Below, piece by piece: positions 19,090-28,791 of a stretch of DNA of 64,000 bases. The notes beneath the pieces are model-generated. The model ran no database searches. It saw only the letters and a list, made by a program, of their open reading frames with translations, and had not been told where the DNA came from. Source of the DNA: Massilia timonae CCUG 45783 (GTDB lineage: Bacteria > Pseudomonadota > Gammaproteobacteria > Burkholderiales > Burkholderiaceae_D); assembly GCF_000315425.1 (NCBI RefSeq), contig NZ_JH992922.1, positions 2,074,846 to 2,138,845 of the forward strand, given 5' to 3'. Made by a program: the position numbers and the translations under genes. Numbering within the stretch: position 1 is the first letter of the stretch; each line of letters opens with the position of its first letter.

Positions 19090-19899
19090 TCAGGCGGTCA
19101 CCGGCCGTCCCGGCGCCTGGCGATAGGCCCAGGCCAGCATGACGAGGGCGGCGACGATCATCGGCAGCGACAGCACCTGGCCCGAGGTGATCGGCAGGCC
19201 GAACACGGTGGTTTCCCAGTCCGGCACGCGGAACCACTCGGTGAAGAAGCGCGCGCAGCCGTACAGCAGGGTGAACATGGCGCCGACCGCCAGGCGCGGA
19301 CGCGCCTTGCGCGCGAACAGCCACAGGATCACGAACACCAGCACGCCGTCGACCAGCGCCTGGTACAGCGGCGACGGATGGCGCGGGCCGGCCACGCCTG
19401 GCCACAGCATGGCCCACGGCAGGGTCGGGTCGGCCAAGCGACCCGGCAGTTCGGCGTTGATGAAGTTGCCCATGCGGCCGGCGGCATAACCGAGCGGCAC
19501 CAGCGGCGCGATGAAGTCGTAGACGTCGAGCAGGTTGCGCTTGCGTTTGCGGGCCCACAGCGCCATCGCGATCAGCACCCCCAGGAAGCCGCCGTGGAAG
19601 GACATCCCGCCCTTCCAGATCATGAAGATCTCGAGCGGGTGCGCGAGGAAGTACAGCGGCTGGTAGAACAGCACTTCGCCCAGGCGGCCGCCCACGATCA
19701 CGCCCAGCATCCCGTAGAACAGCATGTCGTCCAGGTCGTCGCGGGTCCAGCCCTGCGCCGCGACGTGCGGCATGCGGATGCGCACCCGGCCCAGGATGAT
19801 GAACAGGGCAAAGGCGACCACGTACATCAGGCCATACCAGTGGATTTGCACCGGGCCGAGCGAGATCGCGATCGGGTCCGGCTGCGGATGAATCAGCAT
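19090..19899 (-). CDS. lgt: Prolipoprotein diacylglyceryl transferase
   Basis: The 269-residue inner-membrane enzyme transfers diacylglyceryl from phosphatidylglycerol to the lipobox Cys of prolipoproteins, the first step of lipoprotein maturation. The Lgt signature is [14 protein letters not shown] near residue 136-150, and the family motifs [14 protein letters not shown] and [11 protein letters not shown] are also present, in a seven-helix pattern. It lies 13 bases after the LysR gene on the same strand. Confidence 0.97.
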   Translation of the reverse strand: MLIHPQPDPIAISLGPVQIHWYGLMYVVAFALFIILGRVRIRMPHVAAQGWTRDDLDDMLFYGMLGVIVGGRLGEVLFYQPLYFLAHPLEIFMIWKGGMSFHGGFLGVLIAMALWARKRKRNLLDVYDFIAPLVPLGYAAGRMGNFINAELPGRLADPTLPWAMLWPGVAGPRHPSPLYQALVDGVLVFVILWLFARKARPRLAVGAMFTLLYGCARFFTEWFRVPDWETTVFGLPITSGQVLSLPMIVAALVMLAWAYRQAPGRPVTA

Positions 19900-19912
19900 A
19901 GTCAGTCTCTCT

Positions 19913-20815
19913 TCAATTCTTCAAACATTCCAGGAAGCCCTTCAGCACGGGCGAATCGTTGTCGCGCCGCCAGGCCAGGCCGGTTTCGGCCAGCGGCGCC
20001 GGATCGATCAGGGCACGGTATTCTACGCCGGGACGCATCAGGTTCGACACGGATTGTGGCACAAGTGCCAAGCCCATGCCGCCGGAAACCAGGCTGACGA
20101 TGGTCTGCATCTGGATCGCTTCCTGGCCGATGGTGGGCAGCACCCCGGCCGCGCGAAAGCAGGCCAGGATCGCATCGTGCAGGCTGGGCGCCACCGTGCG
20201 CGGGAAGATCACCAGCGGCAGCGGCGGCAGGTCGCGCAGGCGCACCGGGCCTGGCCTTTCCAGCGCCGCCAGCCCGCTCGGCGCGCACAGCACCAGCGGC
20301 TCGTCGACGATCTTGAGGTAGTCCAGGGCGCCGTCGGCCATGCCGTCGGGCGCGCCCGGTTGCGGCGGGATCACGAAGCCGGCGTCGATGCGGCCCGAGA
20401 GCAGTTCTTCGAACTGGACGTCGGAGGTCGCTTCCTGCAGCACCAGGCGCACCGCCGGATAGGCGACGCGATAGCGGCGCAGCACGTCGGGCAGCATGCG
20501 CAAGGCCGCGGTCGAGACGAACGACAGGGCCAGGCGCCCAGCCTCGCCGCTGGCCGCGCGCCGCACCAGCTCGGGCAGCGCGGCGGCTTCCTCGAGGATG
20601 CGGCGCGCTTCCGGCAGCAGGGCGGCGCCGGCCGCGGTCAGGCCGACCATGCGCCGGTTGCGCACGAACAGCGGGGCCTTGAACAGTTCTTCGAGATTGG
20701 CGATGCTCTGCGACAGCGGCGGCTGGGTCATGTGCAGGCGGCGCGCGGCGCGGCCGAAATGCAGCTCTTCGGCCACGGTGACGAAATGGCGCAGCTGGCG
20801 CAGTTCGGGATGCAT
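19913..20815 (-). CDS. LysR family transcriptional regulator
   Basis: The 300-residue regulator has the N-terminal winged helix-turn-helix ([38 protein letters not shown]) typical of LysR proteins, then a periplasmic-binding-like effector domain. The N-terminus resembles BenM/CatR-type members that sense aromatic acids, but the effector is unknown. The ATG at 20815 fits the family. An upstream in-frame ATG at 20860 would lie inside the palindrome 20832-20854. The gene lies just upstream of lgt and may be co-transcribed with it, although lgt is probably not its target. Confidence 0.9.
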   Translation of the reverse strand: MHPELRQLRHFVTVAEELHFGRAARRLHMTQPPLSQSIANLEELFKAPLFVRNRRMVGLTAAGAALLPEARRILEEAAALPELVRRAASGEAGRLALSFVSTAALRMLPDVLRRYRVAYPAVRLVLQEATSDVQFEELLSGRIDAGFVIPPQPGAPDGMADGALDYLKIVDEPLVLCAPSGLAALERPGPVRLRDLPPLPLVIFPRTVAPSLHDAILACFRAAGVLPTIGQEAIQMQTIVSLVSGGMGLALVPQSVSNLMRPGVEYRALIDPAPLAETGLAWRRDNDSPVLKGFLECLKN

Positions 20816-20831
20816 GAGTGATTGGACAAGC

Positions 20832-20854
20832 TGTGATACGTGCAATGTATCACA
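20832..20854. promoter_or_regulatory. LysR-box-like palindrome upstream of the LysR gene
   Basis: TGTGATAC (20832-20839) and GTATCACA (20847-20854) form a perfect 8-7-8 inverted repeat containing a T-N11-A core, 17 bases before the LysR start. It is a good candidate for an autoregulatory site. Confidence 0.55.
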
Positions 20855-20873
20855 GGGCACCTACAGGCGCCGT

Positions 20874-21098
20874 TCAGCGACGCTTGTCGAGGGTCTTCTT
20901 GACGCGCTCGTTGCGGCGCTGGTCCTGCAGTTCGTGTTCTTTCTTCTTGTCGAGCCCGAGCATTTTCTCGATGTACTCGAACCAGATAAAGGCAGCAACG
21001 AACAGCCCGGCGATGACCCACCAGGACAGCTCGGCAAAACGCCAGACCTCGAAGAAGCGCAAGGCGGCCAGGGCGACGATCAAGAGGATGAGTGGCAT
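20874..21098 (-). CDS. Small Trp-rich membrane protein
   Basis: The 74-residue protein has two hydrophobic segments (MPLILLIVALAALRFF and LSWWVIAGLFVAAFIWFEYI) followed by a strongly charged tail of Lys, Arg, Glu and Asp. It matches the small Trp-rich protein family (TIGR04438 type) seen in Burkholderiales, whose function is unknown. The ATG at 21098 is preferred over an in-frame upstream ATG at 21125 because it starts directly at the hydrophobic segment. It probably sits in the inner membrane with the charged tail in the cytoplasm. Confidence 0.75.
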   Translation of the reverse strand: MPLILLIVALAALRFFEVWRFAELSWWVIAGLFVAAFIWFEYIEKMLGLDKKKEHELQDQRRNERVKKTLDKRR

Positions 21099-21280
21099 GA
21101 TGTGGAAAGCTCCTTCAGGCCTCACATCTTACAAAGAAAAGAATGCCGACGGGCAAAAGTTGCTATTTTCTTGTTACAGGATATTGGTAAACGTGGCGAT
21201 CGCGTTACAGAGTGTATCGCTCTCTTTGCCCCGCAGGGAAAGGGGGTAGAATCCACTCAGTCATAAATTCGGAGAAACAA

Positions 21281-21589
21281 ATGAAGCGGTCCCTGATGTT
21301 GTGTGTGGTGCTGTCGGCTTTCGCGTCATCGGGTGCATTCGCCCAGGCCGACCTGGCCAAGGCCAAGAATTGCATGGCTTGCCACACCGTCGCCACCAAG
21401 CTGGTCGGTCCTGCCTACAAGGACGTCGCGCAGAAGTACGCGGGCCAGAAGGGCGCCGAGGACAAGCTGGTGCAGAAGGTGCTCAAAGGCGGCGCCGGCA
21501 CCTGGGGGCCGATCCCGATGCCGGCCAATCCGCAGGTGAGCGAGGCCGAAGCGCGTTCGCTGGTCAAGTGGGTGCTGGCGACCAAGTAA
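21281..21589 (+). CDS. Class I cytochrome c, periplasmic (c8/c551 type)
   Basis: The 102-residue precursor has a signal peptide (to about residue 22, SGAFAQA) and one heme site CMACH near residue 31. The likely Met axial ligand is in GPIPMPANPQVSE near residue 80. Size and motif match cytochrome c551/c8, small periplasmic electron carriers between the bc1 complex and terminal reductases or oxidases. A Shine-Dalgarno GGAGAAAC precedes the ATG at 21281. Single gene. Confidence 0.93.
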   Translation: MKRSLMLCVVLSAFASSGAFAQADLAKAKNCMACHTVATKLVGPAYKDVAQKYAGQKGAEDKLVQKVLKGGAGTWGPIPMPANPQVSEAEARSLVKWVLATK

Positions 21590-21757
21590 TCGCCTGAAAA
21601 GACGCACGAAACGAAGCGCGCCTGCGTGAGCATGGCGCGCTTGTTCGTTTACGCGTTCGCGGCTTGCCGCCCACGCCTGGGATATGACAGGCCGCACCGC
21701 ATGCGCGGATGCACGGCCAGGTCGGCTACACTGGTGGCCCACCTACCAGGAGCGACC

Positions 21758-22324
21758 ATGAGCATGATTCGAACCGCAAGCATCGCATTGAGTATGGCCA
21801 CCTTGTGCGCTACGAATGCGTTTGCGCAGCAAGTCAACATCAAGCCTGGACTGTGGCAGATCGACATGACGCTACCCGGCCAGGCAGGGGGCAATCAGAT
21901 GGCGGGTATCGTCGCGCTGATGAAGAGCCAGATGGCCTCGATGCCGCCCGCCCAGCGCGCGGAAATACAAAGAAGGCTCGGCGCCAGCGGCACGGAATTC
22001 ACCGACGATGGCTTGCGCACCAAACAGTGCATTACGAAAGAAGACATCGCGAAGTTCGACGTGTTTGGTAAAAAAGGTCCTGAAGGCTGCACCAGGAACG
22101 CGACGCCGACGGCTGGCGGCATGAATGTGAGCATGCAGTGCAACCAGCCGCAAGTGAAAATCGATGCTGTCGTGAAGACCCCGAGCGACACTGCCTACAC
22201 CTTCGACTCGACTGCCACGATGGCCGGTCCAGGCGGCGCGATGATGACCCAGAAAACCAGCGGCACTGGCAAATGGCTGGGCAGCGACTGCGGCAATATG
22301 GCGCCGGTGTCCGGCCAGGGATGA
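21758..22324 (+). CDS. DUF3617 family secreted protein
   Basis: The 188-residue protein has a signal peptide (ending NAFAQQ) and the DUF3617 pattern: an early KPGLWQIDM strand and a Cys-containing middle (TKQCITKED, EGCTRNATPTAGGMNVSMQC). A central Gly/Met-rich segment follows, then a closing TGKWLGSDCG. DUF3617 proteins are periplasmic and of unknown role. The ATG at 21758 has a good AGGAGCGA ribosome binding site. The upstream in-frame ATG at 21626 lies outside the family's normal start. Confidence 0.85.
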   Translation: MSMIRTASIALSMATLCATNAFAQQVNIKPGLWQIDMTLPGQAGGNQMAGIVALMKSQMASMPPAQRAEIQRRLGASGTEFTDDGLRTKQCITKEDIAKFDVFGKKGPEGCTRNATPTAGGMNVSMQCNQPQVKIDAVVKTPSDTAYTFDSTATMAGPGGAMMTQKTSGTGKWLGSDCGNMAPVSGQG

Positions 22325-22417
22325 ATGCGTTGCGCGCGGCCCAACGACCTGGCATGGACGAAGCACAGCGCCGCGCCACACGTTCCGGTCTTCGGAAGGC
22401 GCTGAACACAAGCTCGT

Positions 22418-23500
22418 TCAGCGCGTGATGCGCCGCCTGGCGACGTCCGCCAGCGCCTTCGACAGGTCGCGGGCGCCGGCCTCGCCGCTGGCGGCCATGT
22501 AGCCGCGCACGTAGGCGGCCTGCTTGGCGATCTGGCTGCCGCCGCCCTTGAGTTCCTCGAGCAGGTGGTCGGCCACCGCCATGTCGTTCAGGAGGCCAAG
22601 GCGGTCCTGCAGCTTTTCCAGGTGGCCGACGTAGCGCTTGACGCGGCGCGCCGGCAGCAGGTCGCGGAAGAATTCGGCCGCGTAGCGCGCCTTCTTGGCG
22701 GCGATGCGCACCCGGTGGCGACCAGGCGCGTCGCCCTCGTCCAGGCCGTCGATGCGCCTGGCCAGGCGCTTCTCGGCCTTGCGCAGCAGGGGCAGGGCGG
22801 CCCTGGCGGCGCGTTCGGCCAGGGGCGAATCCTTGTCCAGCGTGGCGTCGAGACGCCAGCGACGTTCGCCGAGCCATTCGTTCAGCTGCGTCATCAGGTC
22901 ACGGTAGCGCGGCTCGCGCAGCACGTTCAGGATGTGCGCGTGATGCGCGTTCGCGCGCTCGTGCGCGGCCTGGCGCAGCGCCGTCGCGTCGAAACCGTGG
23001 ACCCGGTCGAGGGTGGAGTCGGCCAGCACGTCCCAGTCGCGCGCCGGTCCCAGTTCGCCGGACAGCCATTCGATGTCGGCGTGCAGGGCGACCGGCGGCG
23101 CGGCCAGGTCCTCGAACATCGCAAGCAGCGCGCGCAGGCGGCGCAGGCCCACCCGCATCTGGTGCAGGCTTTCGACGTTTTGCTTCAGCACGCCCGGCAC
23201 GTTGGCCTCGATCTGGCGGACGCAATTCAGGCCGATGCTCTGGAACGCGTCTTCCAGCGTCATGCGCCCGCGCAGGCGCACCGGTTCGGCCTTGACCGGG
23301 CGGATCGGTTTCTCCTTCGGCAGCGGCTGGTCTTCTTTCGGATCTTCCGCGGCCGGCGGGGTGGCGGCGGCTTCCCGGCTCAGTTCCTGGTCCAGCTGCT
23401 GGAACGACTCCAGGCCGCTCGCCGCGGTCTCACGCGGCTGGGAAGCCGCCGTCGGGGTTGCCTTGGACACCGGCTGCGCCGGTTTTTGTTGCTTGGCCAT
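22418..23500 (-). CDS. CHAD domain protein
   Basis: The 360-residue protein has a charged, low-complexity N-terminal extension (about residues 1-80, rich in Ala, Glu, Pro and Lys) and then a CHAD domain. The conserved His-rich helices appear as LHQMRVGLRRLRALLAMF near residue 117 and HRVRIAAKKARYAAEFF near 258. CHAD domains bind inorganic polyphosphate through these basic helices. No CYTH domain is fused or adjacent. The protein should be cytoplasmic and may associate with polyphosphate granules, which is a family-based inference. Confidence 0.9.
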   Translation of the reverse strand: MAKQQKPAQPVSKATPTAASQPRETAASGLESFQQLDQELSREAAATPPAAEDPKEDQPLPKEKPIRPVKAEPVRLRGRMTLEDAFQSIGLNCVRQIEANVPGVLKQNVESLHQMRVGLRRLRALLAMFEDLAAPPVALHADIEWLSGELGPARDWDVLADSTLDRVHGFDATALRQAAHERANAHHAHILNVLREPRYRDLMTQLNEWLGERRWRLDATLDKDSPLAERAARAALPLLRKAEKRLARRIDGLDEGDAPGRHRVRIAAKKARYAAEFFRDLLPARRVKRYVGHLEKLQDRLGLLNDMAVADHLLEELKGGGSQIAKQAAYVRGYMAASGEAGARDLSKALADVARRRITR

Positions 23501-23608
23501 GATGGTCCTTTCACTGACATGACGTCGATGACTCGAGCATACTCTTGCTCACTGCCCGGCACGCTTCATCATGACAGGAAGGTGACATCGGAAGCGCGGG
23601 GGCGGCGC

Positions 23609-24322
23609 CTATTTACCGATCCGGTAGATCACGTCCACGCCCTGCACCAGCTTTTGCACGCCCACCAGAAGCGGATCGCGCACCGCCGCGACCGGGGTAT
23701 AGCGCGGGCCGTCGGTCGCCAGTCCCATCGCGTTCGACAGGTTCTTCAGCGGCGCCAGCGCCACGCCGTTCGCCGGTCCCAGCCTGGCGCCGATGCCGCG
23801 CGCGATGTTCTGCGCCTTCAGGCGCGCCGCAGCCAGGGCCTGGCTCACCAGTTCGGCCTCGATCTTGTCGGCGTCGCTGCGGCTGAAGGCGACCGCCAGC
23901 GACTCGACGTTCGGCATCGTCATCAAGGCCTGGATCAGCGCCGTCCAGCCATCCAGGTTGCGCACCGTGGCGTGGACCGCGGCGCGGGTCTCGATCGCTG
24001 GCACCGTATCGCCCTGTATATCGGCCTGCCTGAGTGGACGGCGCAGCAGGTCCTGCACCGCGATGTCCTCGACCGCGACACCGTGCTGCGCGAGCAGCGC
24101 GCGGCTGGCCTCGAGCCGTTCGCTGACCAGCTTCCAGGCCGCTTCCAGGTCGGGCTCCAGGCTGACGATCTCGAAATCGATCTCGCCCGTGTCCGGCATC
24201 ACGTGCAGGTCGGCGGCGGCGTTCACGTGGATGAAGGGGTAGGCCGGCAGGTCGGCCGCGTGGGCGGGTGCGAACGCGGCGCAGGAAGCGATGGCGAATT
24301 TGACGGCGAGTTTCTTCAGCAT
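23609..24322 (-). CDS. SIMPL domain (DUF541) periplasmic protein
   Basis: The 237-residue protein has a signal peptide (AAFAPAHAA) and a SIMPL/DUF541 fold. The first strand is INVNAAADLHVMPDTGEIDFEI-like, and LAVAFSRSDADKIEAELVSQALAAARLKAQNIARG is the diagnostic central helix. SIMPL proteins are periplasmic or outer-membrane associated and have been linked to oxidative-stress responses, but the mechanism is not known. It is a single gene on the minus strand. Confidence 0.85.
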   Translation of the reverse strand: MLKKLAVKFAIASCAAFAPAHAADLPAYPFIHVNAAADLHVMPDTGEIDFEIVSLEPDLEAAWKLVSERLEASRALLAQHGVAVEDIAVQDLLRRPLRQADIQGDTVPAIETRAAVHATVRNLDGWTALIQALMTMPNVESLAVAFSRSDADKIEAELVSQALAAARLKAQNIARGIGARLGPANGVALAPLKNLSNAMGLATDGPRYTPVAAVRDPLLVGVQKLVQGVDVIYRIGK

Positions 24323-24425
24323 GACGGTCCTTGTGAGGCGGGACGATTCCCGGCGACAGTCAGCTTAGGTTATCTAGACATTGATGTCTAGAAGGGCGGC
24401 GGCATTTCATGCCGCGCGGGTAGCG

Positions 24426-25964
24426 TCAGTCGCAGAAGCGCCGGTAGGCGCGGTCGCGGAAGTAGTGGGCCAGGGCATCGGGGCCATGGCCCGGATCGCA
24501 CAGGGCGACGTGGCCGTCGGGCCGCACCAGATAGTGGGCGTTGCGCGCGAAGCCGGCCGCTTCATGGCGCGCGCTCCAGGCGAATTCGCGTAACGGCATG
24601 CCGTGCAGCTGGCACCAGGCGCGCAGGCCGTCGCCCGCCTCGCCATAGACCTGCACCTGCCAGTCCATGTTCTCCAGCGGCGCGTGGTTGTCCGCGCCGT
24701 CAGCGTCCACCCAGGGTAGCCGGTCGCCGGCCTTGACGCTCCCCGCGCTGCCGATGCTGAGCGGGCTGTCGTGGTAGCTGATCGTGATCTGCGAGACGAT
24801 CTTGAAGATCAGTTCGCGCACGGTGTCGACGCCGTAGGCGACCGTGGCGAACAGCGGCGCAATGCGGGTGCGCACGAAGTCGGCGAAGTTGCCCTCGGCG
24901 GTGATGAAGTTGAACATGCGGTCGGTGGTGTCGACCAGCTTGCGTGCGAACGCCAGGCGCTCGGTCTCGTAGCTGTCGAGCAGGCTGTCCGGCGCATCGT
25001 GGCGCACCACGGCGGCCAGCTTCCAGGCCAGGTTGACGGCGTCGCCGATGCCGGTGTTCATGCCCTGGCCGCCGGCCGGGCTGTGCACGTGGGCGGCGTC
25101 GCCCACCAGGAACACCTGGCCGCTGCGGTAATGGCTGGTCACGCGGTGATGCACGCGGTAGGTCGAGAACCAGTGCACCTGGTCGACCCGCAGGCCCAGG
25201 CTGGACAGGGCGCTGTGGCCGACGTCGTCGAAGGTGTAGGGGCCGGCGCCGTGGCTGTCGGTGGAGATGCGGTGCACGGTGCCGATCAGGCGTCCGCGTC
25301 CGGTGTCGGTATAGGGCAGCATGATGACGAAGTCGGACGTCTCGAGCGAGACGTGCACCTCGCCGTCGGCCGCCACGCCGGCGGCCTGGACGTCGGCGAC
25401 GTAGAAGACGTGGTCGTAGGTGCCGCCGGGGAAACCGGCGCCGAGCTTCTGGCGCACGGTGGAGCTGGCGCCGTCGCAGCCGGCCAGGAAGCGCGCCTCG
25501 CATTCGCGCAGGCCGCCGTCAGCATCGCGCAGGCGCGCCACCACATAGTCTTCGCGATCCTCGAAGGCGACCAGCTCGACCGGCCGCTGGACCTGCACCC
25601 CGGCCTGCCCGAGATGGCGCAGCAGCAGCCGCTCGTGCAGGTCTTGCGGATACACCAGCACGAAGGGGTAGGGCGTGAGCTTTTCGCCGGCGTCCTGGAA
25701 CGACAGGCGCGCGCGGCGCTTGCCGCGCACCCACATATTGAGGGCGATGTTGCGCTTGCCGGCGGCGATCGTTTCGTCGGCCAGGCCGAGCTGGCGGTAC
25801 AGCTCGAGGGTGCGCGCCTGGACCGCCATCGCGCGCGAGGTCGTGCCGGGCTGCGCCGCCTTGTCCACGACCGCGACCTTCACGCCCTGGCGCGCCAGCC
25901 ACAAGGCCAGCACCAGGCCGGTCGGCCCCGCGCCGGCGATGAGCACGTCGTACCTGTCCACCAT
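24426..25964 (-). CDS. FAD-dependent aromatic monooxygenase (PHBH fold)
   Basis: This flavoprotein monooxygenase of about 512 residues has the dinucleotide-binding GAGPTGLVLALWLARQG at the N-terminus and the second FAD motif VGDAAHVHSPAGGQGMNTGIGDAVNLAWKLA near residue 285. It belongs to the PheA/MhpA/UbiH-like family that hydroxylates aromatic rings with NAD(P)H and oxygen. A C-terminal thioredoxin-like remnant fits this group. The start is uncertain. An AGGAGG lies only two bases before the ATG at 25964, while a GTG at 25961 has a better five-base spacing. No pathway neighbours are present, so the substrate is open. Confidence 0.88.
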   Translation of the reverse strand: MVDRYDVLIAGAGPTGLVLALWLARQGVKVAVVDKAAQPGTTSRAMAVQARTLELYRQLGLADETIAAGKRNIALNMWVRGKRRARLSFQDAGEKLTPYPFVLVYPQDLHERLLLRHLGQAGVQVQRPVELVAFEDREDYVVARLRDADGGLRECEARFLAGCDGASSTVRQKLGAGFPGGTYDHVFYVADVQAAGVAADGEVHVSLETSDFVIMLPYTDTGRGRLIGTVHRISTDSHGAGPYTFDDVGHSALSSLGLRVDQVHWFSTYRVHHRVTSHYRSGQVFLVGDAAHVHSPAGGQGMNTGIGDAVNLAWKLAAVVRHDAPDSLLDSYETERLAFARKLVDTTDRMFNFITAEGNFADFVRTRIAPLFATVAYGVDTVRELIFKIVSQITISYHDSPLSIGSAGSVKAGDRLPWVDADGADNHAPLENMDWQVQVYGEAGDGLRAWCQLHGMPLREFAWSARHEAAGFARNAHYLVRPDGHVALCDPGHGPDALAHYFRDRAYRRFCD

Positions 25965-26028
25965 CACCTCCTTCGCCCGTCCTATTCAGATGCCGGCGTG
26001 GCGCAATGGTTCCATGGACGTGAGCAGT

Positions 26029-28182
26029 CTAGTCGGTTACTTCGAAGTCCAGGTCGCGCCCCTCCTGGGCCAGATTGCCGGCGAAGTCGGCGGCGTGGAT
26101 GCGCAGCGTGTAGCGGCCGGGCGCGAGCTCGCCGATGCGCCAGCTGCCGGTCTCGATCTCGCCGTCCTGCAGGCGGTTGCCCAGCGCATAGTCGAACTGG
26201 GTCGACTTGCTGCCATAGACCGTGATGCCGCTGGTTGGCGCGTAGACGGCCTTGACGGCGTCCTGGTTGCGCGGCAGGCGGTCGAAGACCTGGGTGATGA
26301 CGGGCTGCCCGAAGCCGGGCAGCGGCGTGCCGTCGGCCTGCAGGAGCTGGTAGCCCAGCTTGTACAGGCCGAGCTTGCGGCGCGCCAGGTTGCCGTTCAC
26401 CTGGTCGTAGGCATTCACGACCACCTGCACCTCGCCCAGGCTGCGGGGCAACAGGATCGGCTGGCCCTTCTTCGCCGTGATGCGCTTGCCGGCGCCGTCG
26501 TACAGCGCGATGCGCTGGATGAACGGCGGGACGGTGTCGGTAAAGCCGACGAAGGGCAGGGTCAGCGGATTGACCACCGTCCCGCCCTGGTAGTAATCCA
26601 AGTGGACGTGGGCCATGGCATTGATGGTGCCGAGCGCATCGCCGACGGCGAAGCGGGTGCCGCGCGGCACCCGCACCCGTACGGCCTTGCCGTCGCCGTT
26701 CGCTTTCCCTTCGCGCAGGATCTGGAAGCGCTTATCGAGCGGCCGGCCCTGTGGGTCGCGTCCGACGCGCATGTGGATATACGAGAGCGGGCCCACGCTC
26801 AGGCCTTCGCTGAGCGTGTTGAAGCCCCAGTTGGCATGCGGGTCGGTCACTTTCGACGGGAACACCGCCAGCACCTTCGCGCCGACGTCGGCGCGCACGT
26901 CCAGGCCGGCGTGGAAATGGTGGCGGCTGTCGCCGTTGTAGGCGCCGCGCACCTCGCCCATCACGCCGACGACTTCATGGACCATGTCTTGCGGGCCGAC
27001 CGGCCACGGCATCGGTTCGGTGCGCGTGACCAGCGCCGGCCGCGCCAGCACCGGCGCCGGTTCGCCCTCGCGCGGCGGCGCCAGCCGGTGCACGCGGTGG
27101 GCATTGGCGTCCGCCACCACCAGGCTGCCGTCGCGGCCGACCGCGATGCCGCGCGGACCGTACAGCTGCACCGTGCCGTCGCTGCCGAAGCCGTTCGGAT
27201 CGAGCGGGCGGTCGACGTCCTGCAGCGGGCGCATTTCTCCTTCCGGCGTCAGTTGCAGGATGCGGCCGCCGGCGCTGGCGGCGATGTACAGGTAGCCGTC
27301 GCGCGTGAGCGCCAGGCCCGCCGGACGCCGCAGCGGCGGCCTGGTCTCGCCTTCGAGCGGGATCGCCAGCGTGTCGACCGTGCCGTCGGGCTTGATGCGG
27401 CGCACCGCGTGGTTGCCGGTGTCGGCCACGTACAGCGTGCCGTCGCGGCCGGCCGCCAGCGCGCTCGGGGTGTCGAAGCCGGCGTCGAGCAGCGCGCCAT
27501 CCAGCAGCCCGGGTTTGCCATTGCCGGCCAGCGTGGTCACCATGCCATCGGGCGCGATGCGGCGGATGCGGTCGTTGTAGGTGTCGGCCACGTAGACGAT
27601 GCCGGCGTCGTCCACCGCGATGCCGACCGGGCCGTTAAACTGGGCCGCACGTCCAATGCCGTCCAGGTAGCCGGGGCTGCCGCTGCCGGCCACCGTGGTC
27701 ACTGTTCCGTCGGGCGCCACCTTGCGGATCGCATGGTTGCCGGTGTCGGCCACGTACAGGTTGCCTTCATGGTCGAGCGCCAGGGCGGACGGGGTGTGGA
27801 AGGCGGCCGCGGCGCCGATGCCGTCGGCAAAGCCTTCCTTGCCGCCGGCCAGCGTCGAGACCGCGCCGTCGGGCTGGATCAGGCGGATGCGGTTGGCTTC
27901 GCCCCCGTCGGCCACGTAGACCGCGCCGCGCGCGCCGATGGCCACGCCATAGGGATCGCTGAAACGGCTGGCGCTGCCCGGCCCGTCGATCACGCCGTCG
28001 CGGCCGTCGCCCGCCAGCAGGCTCACCCGCGCCGGCCAGAATGGCGTGGTCTTCGCGACGGGCGGCGTCAGGATGGCCAGGGCGCCGGGGCGTTGTTCGA
28101 TGGTATCGGTGAAGTAGACGGCCGTGCCGATGGCCAGGATGGCGGCGCCCACGAGCGCGGCGATGAGGGAAGTTCGTTTCAC
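26029..28182 (-). CDS. NHL-repeat beta-propeller protein fused to a LytM (M23)-like domain
   Basis: The 717-residue protein has an N-terminal hydrophobic segment (signal anchor, residues 5-24) and about six NHL repeats (about 50-370) of the LYVADTGNHAIRKVAPDG type, which form a beta-propeller. Then follows a region (about 400-545) with the LytM/M23 zinc-peptidase motifs: HAGLD near 423 (H-x3-D) and HVHLDY near 525 (H-x-H), with the usual GAKVLAVFPSKV and GDALGTINAMAHVHL strands. A beta-rich tail follows. It should sit in the periplasm. Peptidoglycan or peptide cleavage is possible but unproven. The start is GTG with a weak ribosome binding site. Confidence 0.82.
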   Translation of the reverse strand: MKRTSLIAALVGAAILAIGTAVYFTDTIEQRPGALAILTPPVAKTTPFWPARVSLLAGDGRDGVIDGPGSASRFSDPYGVAIGARGAVYVADGGEANRIRLIQPDGAVSTLAGGKEGFADGIGAAAAFHTPSALALDHEGNLYVADTGNHAIRKVAPDGTVTTVAGSGSPGYLDGIGRAAQFNGPVGIAVDDAGIVYVADTYNDRIRRIAPDGMVTTLAGNGKPGLLDGALLDAGFDTPSALAAGRDGTLYVADTGNHAVRRIKPDGTVDTLAIPLEGETRPPLRRPAGLALTRDGYLYIAASAGGRILQLTPEGEMRPLQDVDRPLDPNGFGSDGTVQLYGPRGIAVGRDGSLVVADANAHRVHRLAPPREGEPAPVLARPALVTRTEPMPWPVGPQDMVHEVVGVMGEVRGAYNGDSRHHFHAGLDVRADVGAKVLAVFPSKVTDPHANWGFNTLSEGLSVGPLSYIHMRVGRDPQGRPLDKRFQILREGKANGDGKAVRVRVPRGTRFAVGDALGTINAMAHVHLDYYQGGTVVNPLTLPFVGFTDTVPPFIQRIALYDGAGKRITAKKGQPILLPRSLGEVQVVVNAYDQVNGNLARRKLGLYKLGYQLLQADGTPLPGFGQPVITQVFDRLPRNQDAVKAVYAPTSGITVYGSKSTQFDYALGNRLQDGEIETGSWRIGELAPGRYTLRIHAADFAGNLAQEGRDLDFEVTD

Positions 28183-28315
28183 TGGTACGGCCGGATGATT
28201 GCTGAACCTGCAATCTTAGCCGAAACCACCGATGAGACAGAAAACAGGAGAGGTGGCGCCGCCGGACGTGGTCACGGCGGCGCGCAGGAGTTGCCTCGAC
28301 AGGGAAAGGCCGCGG

Positions 28316-28648
28316 TCAGATACGCAGATCGTCCAGCGACTTGCCCTTGCCCAGCGCTTCCACGACCCATTTTGGCTGGCGGCCACGGCCGGTCCAGGTC
28401 TGGGAATTGTCGGCCGGGTTGTGGTATTGGGGATTCACCTTGGCGCCGCCGCCTGCTTTCTTGCTTTTGCCAGTGCCCTTGGCCAGCAATTCTTCCACCG
28501 AGATTCCCATATTCTGGGCGATCTCGAGAATCTGCTCGCGCGCTTTCTTGACGTCTTGCTGCTGGCGGTTTTTGATCTCCTTTTCGATATCGAATTGAAG
28601 ACCCTTCAGCTCGGCGAGGTTATAACCCGACAGATCGATGTTTGCCAT
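28316..28648 (-). CDS. H-NS family nucleoid protein
   Basis: The 110-residue protein has an N-terminal coiled-coil oligomerisation region (LSGYNLAELKGLQFDIEKEIKNR, then QDVKKAREQI). A linker (GTGKSKKAGGGAKVN) and a C-terminal DNA-binding motif TWTGRGRQPKWV follow, which is the H-NS/BpH3-type AT-hook-like loop. It would silence AT-rich DNA. It is a single gene with an AAGGATG-type ribosome binding site. Confidence 0.95.
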   Translation of the reverse strand: MANIDLSGYNLAELKGLQFDIEKEIKNRQQQDVKKAREQILEIAQNMGISVEELLAKGTGKSKKAGGGAKVNPQYHNPADNSQTWTGRGRQPKWVVEALGKGKSLDDLRI

Positions 28649-28791
28649 TTTGTTTCATCCTTGATTAGGTGATTCGATTCGTTTCGAAGTGCCGCGCAGC
28701 GATTTTACTATTTAATCGCCGAATATGAATGACAATCGTGCGCGGGGTGATTTCGAATCAAATACATGGCAAATCGTTAATGCATGTGGGG

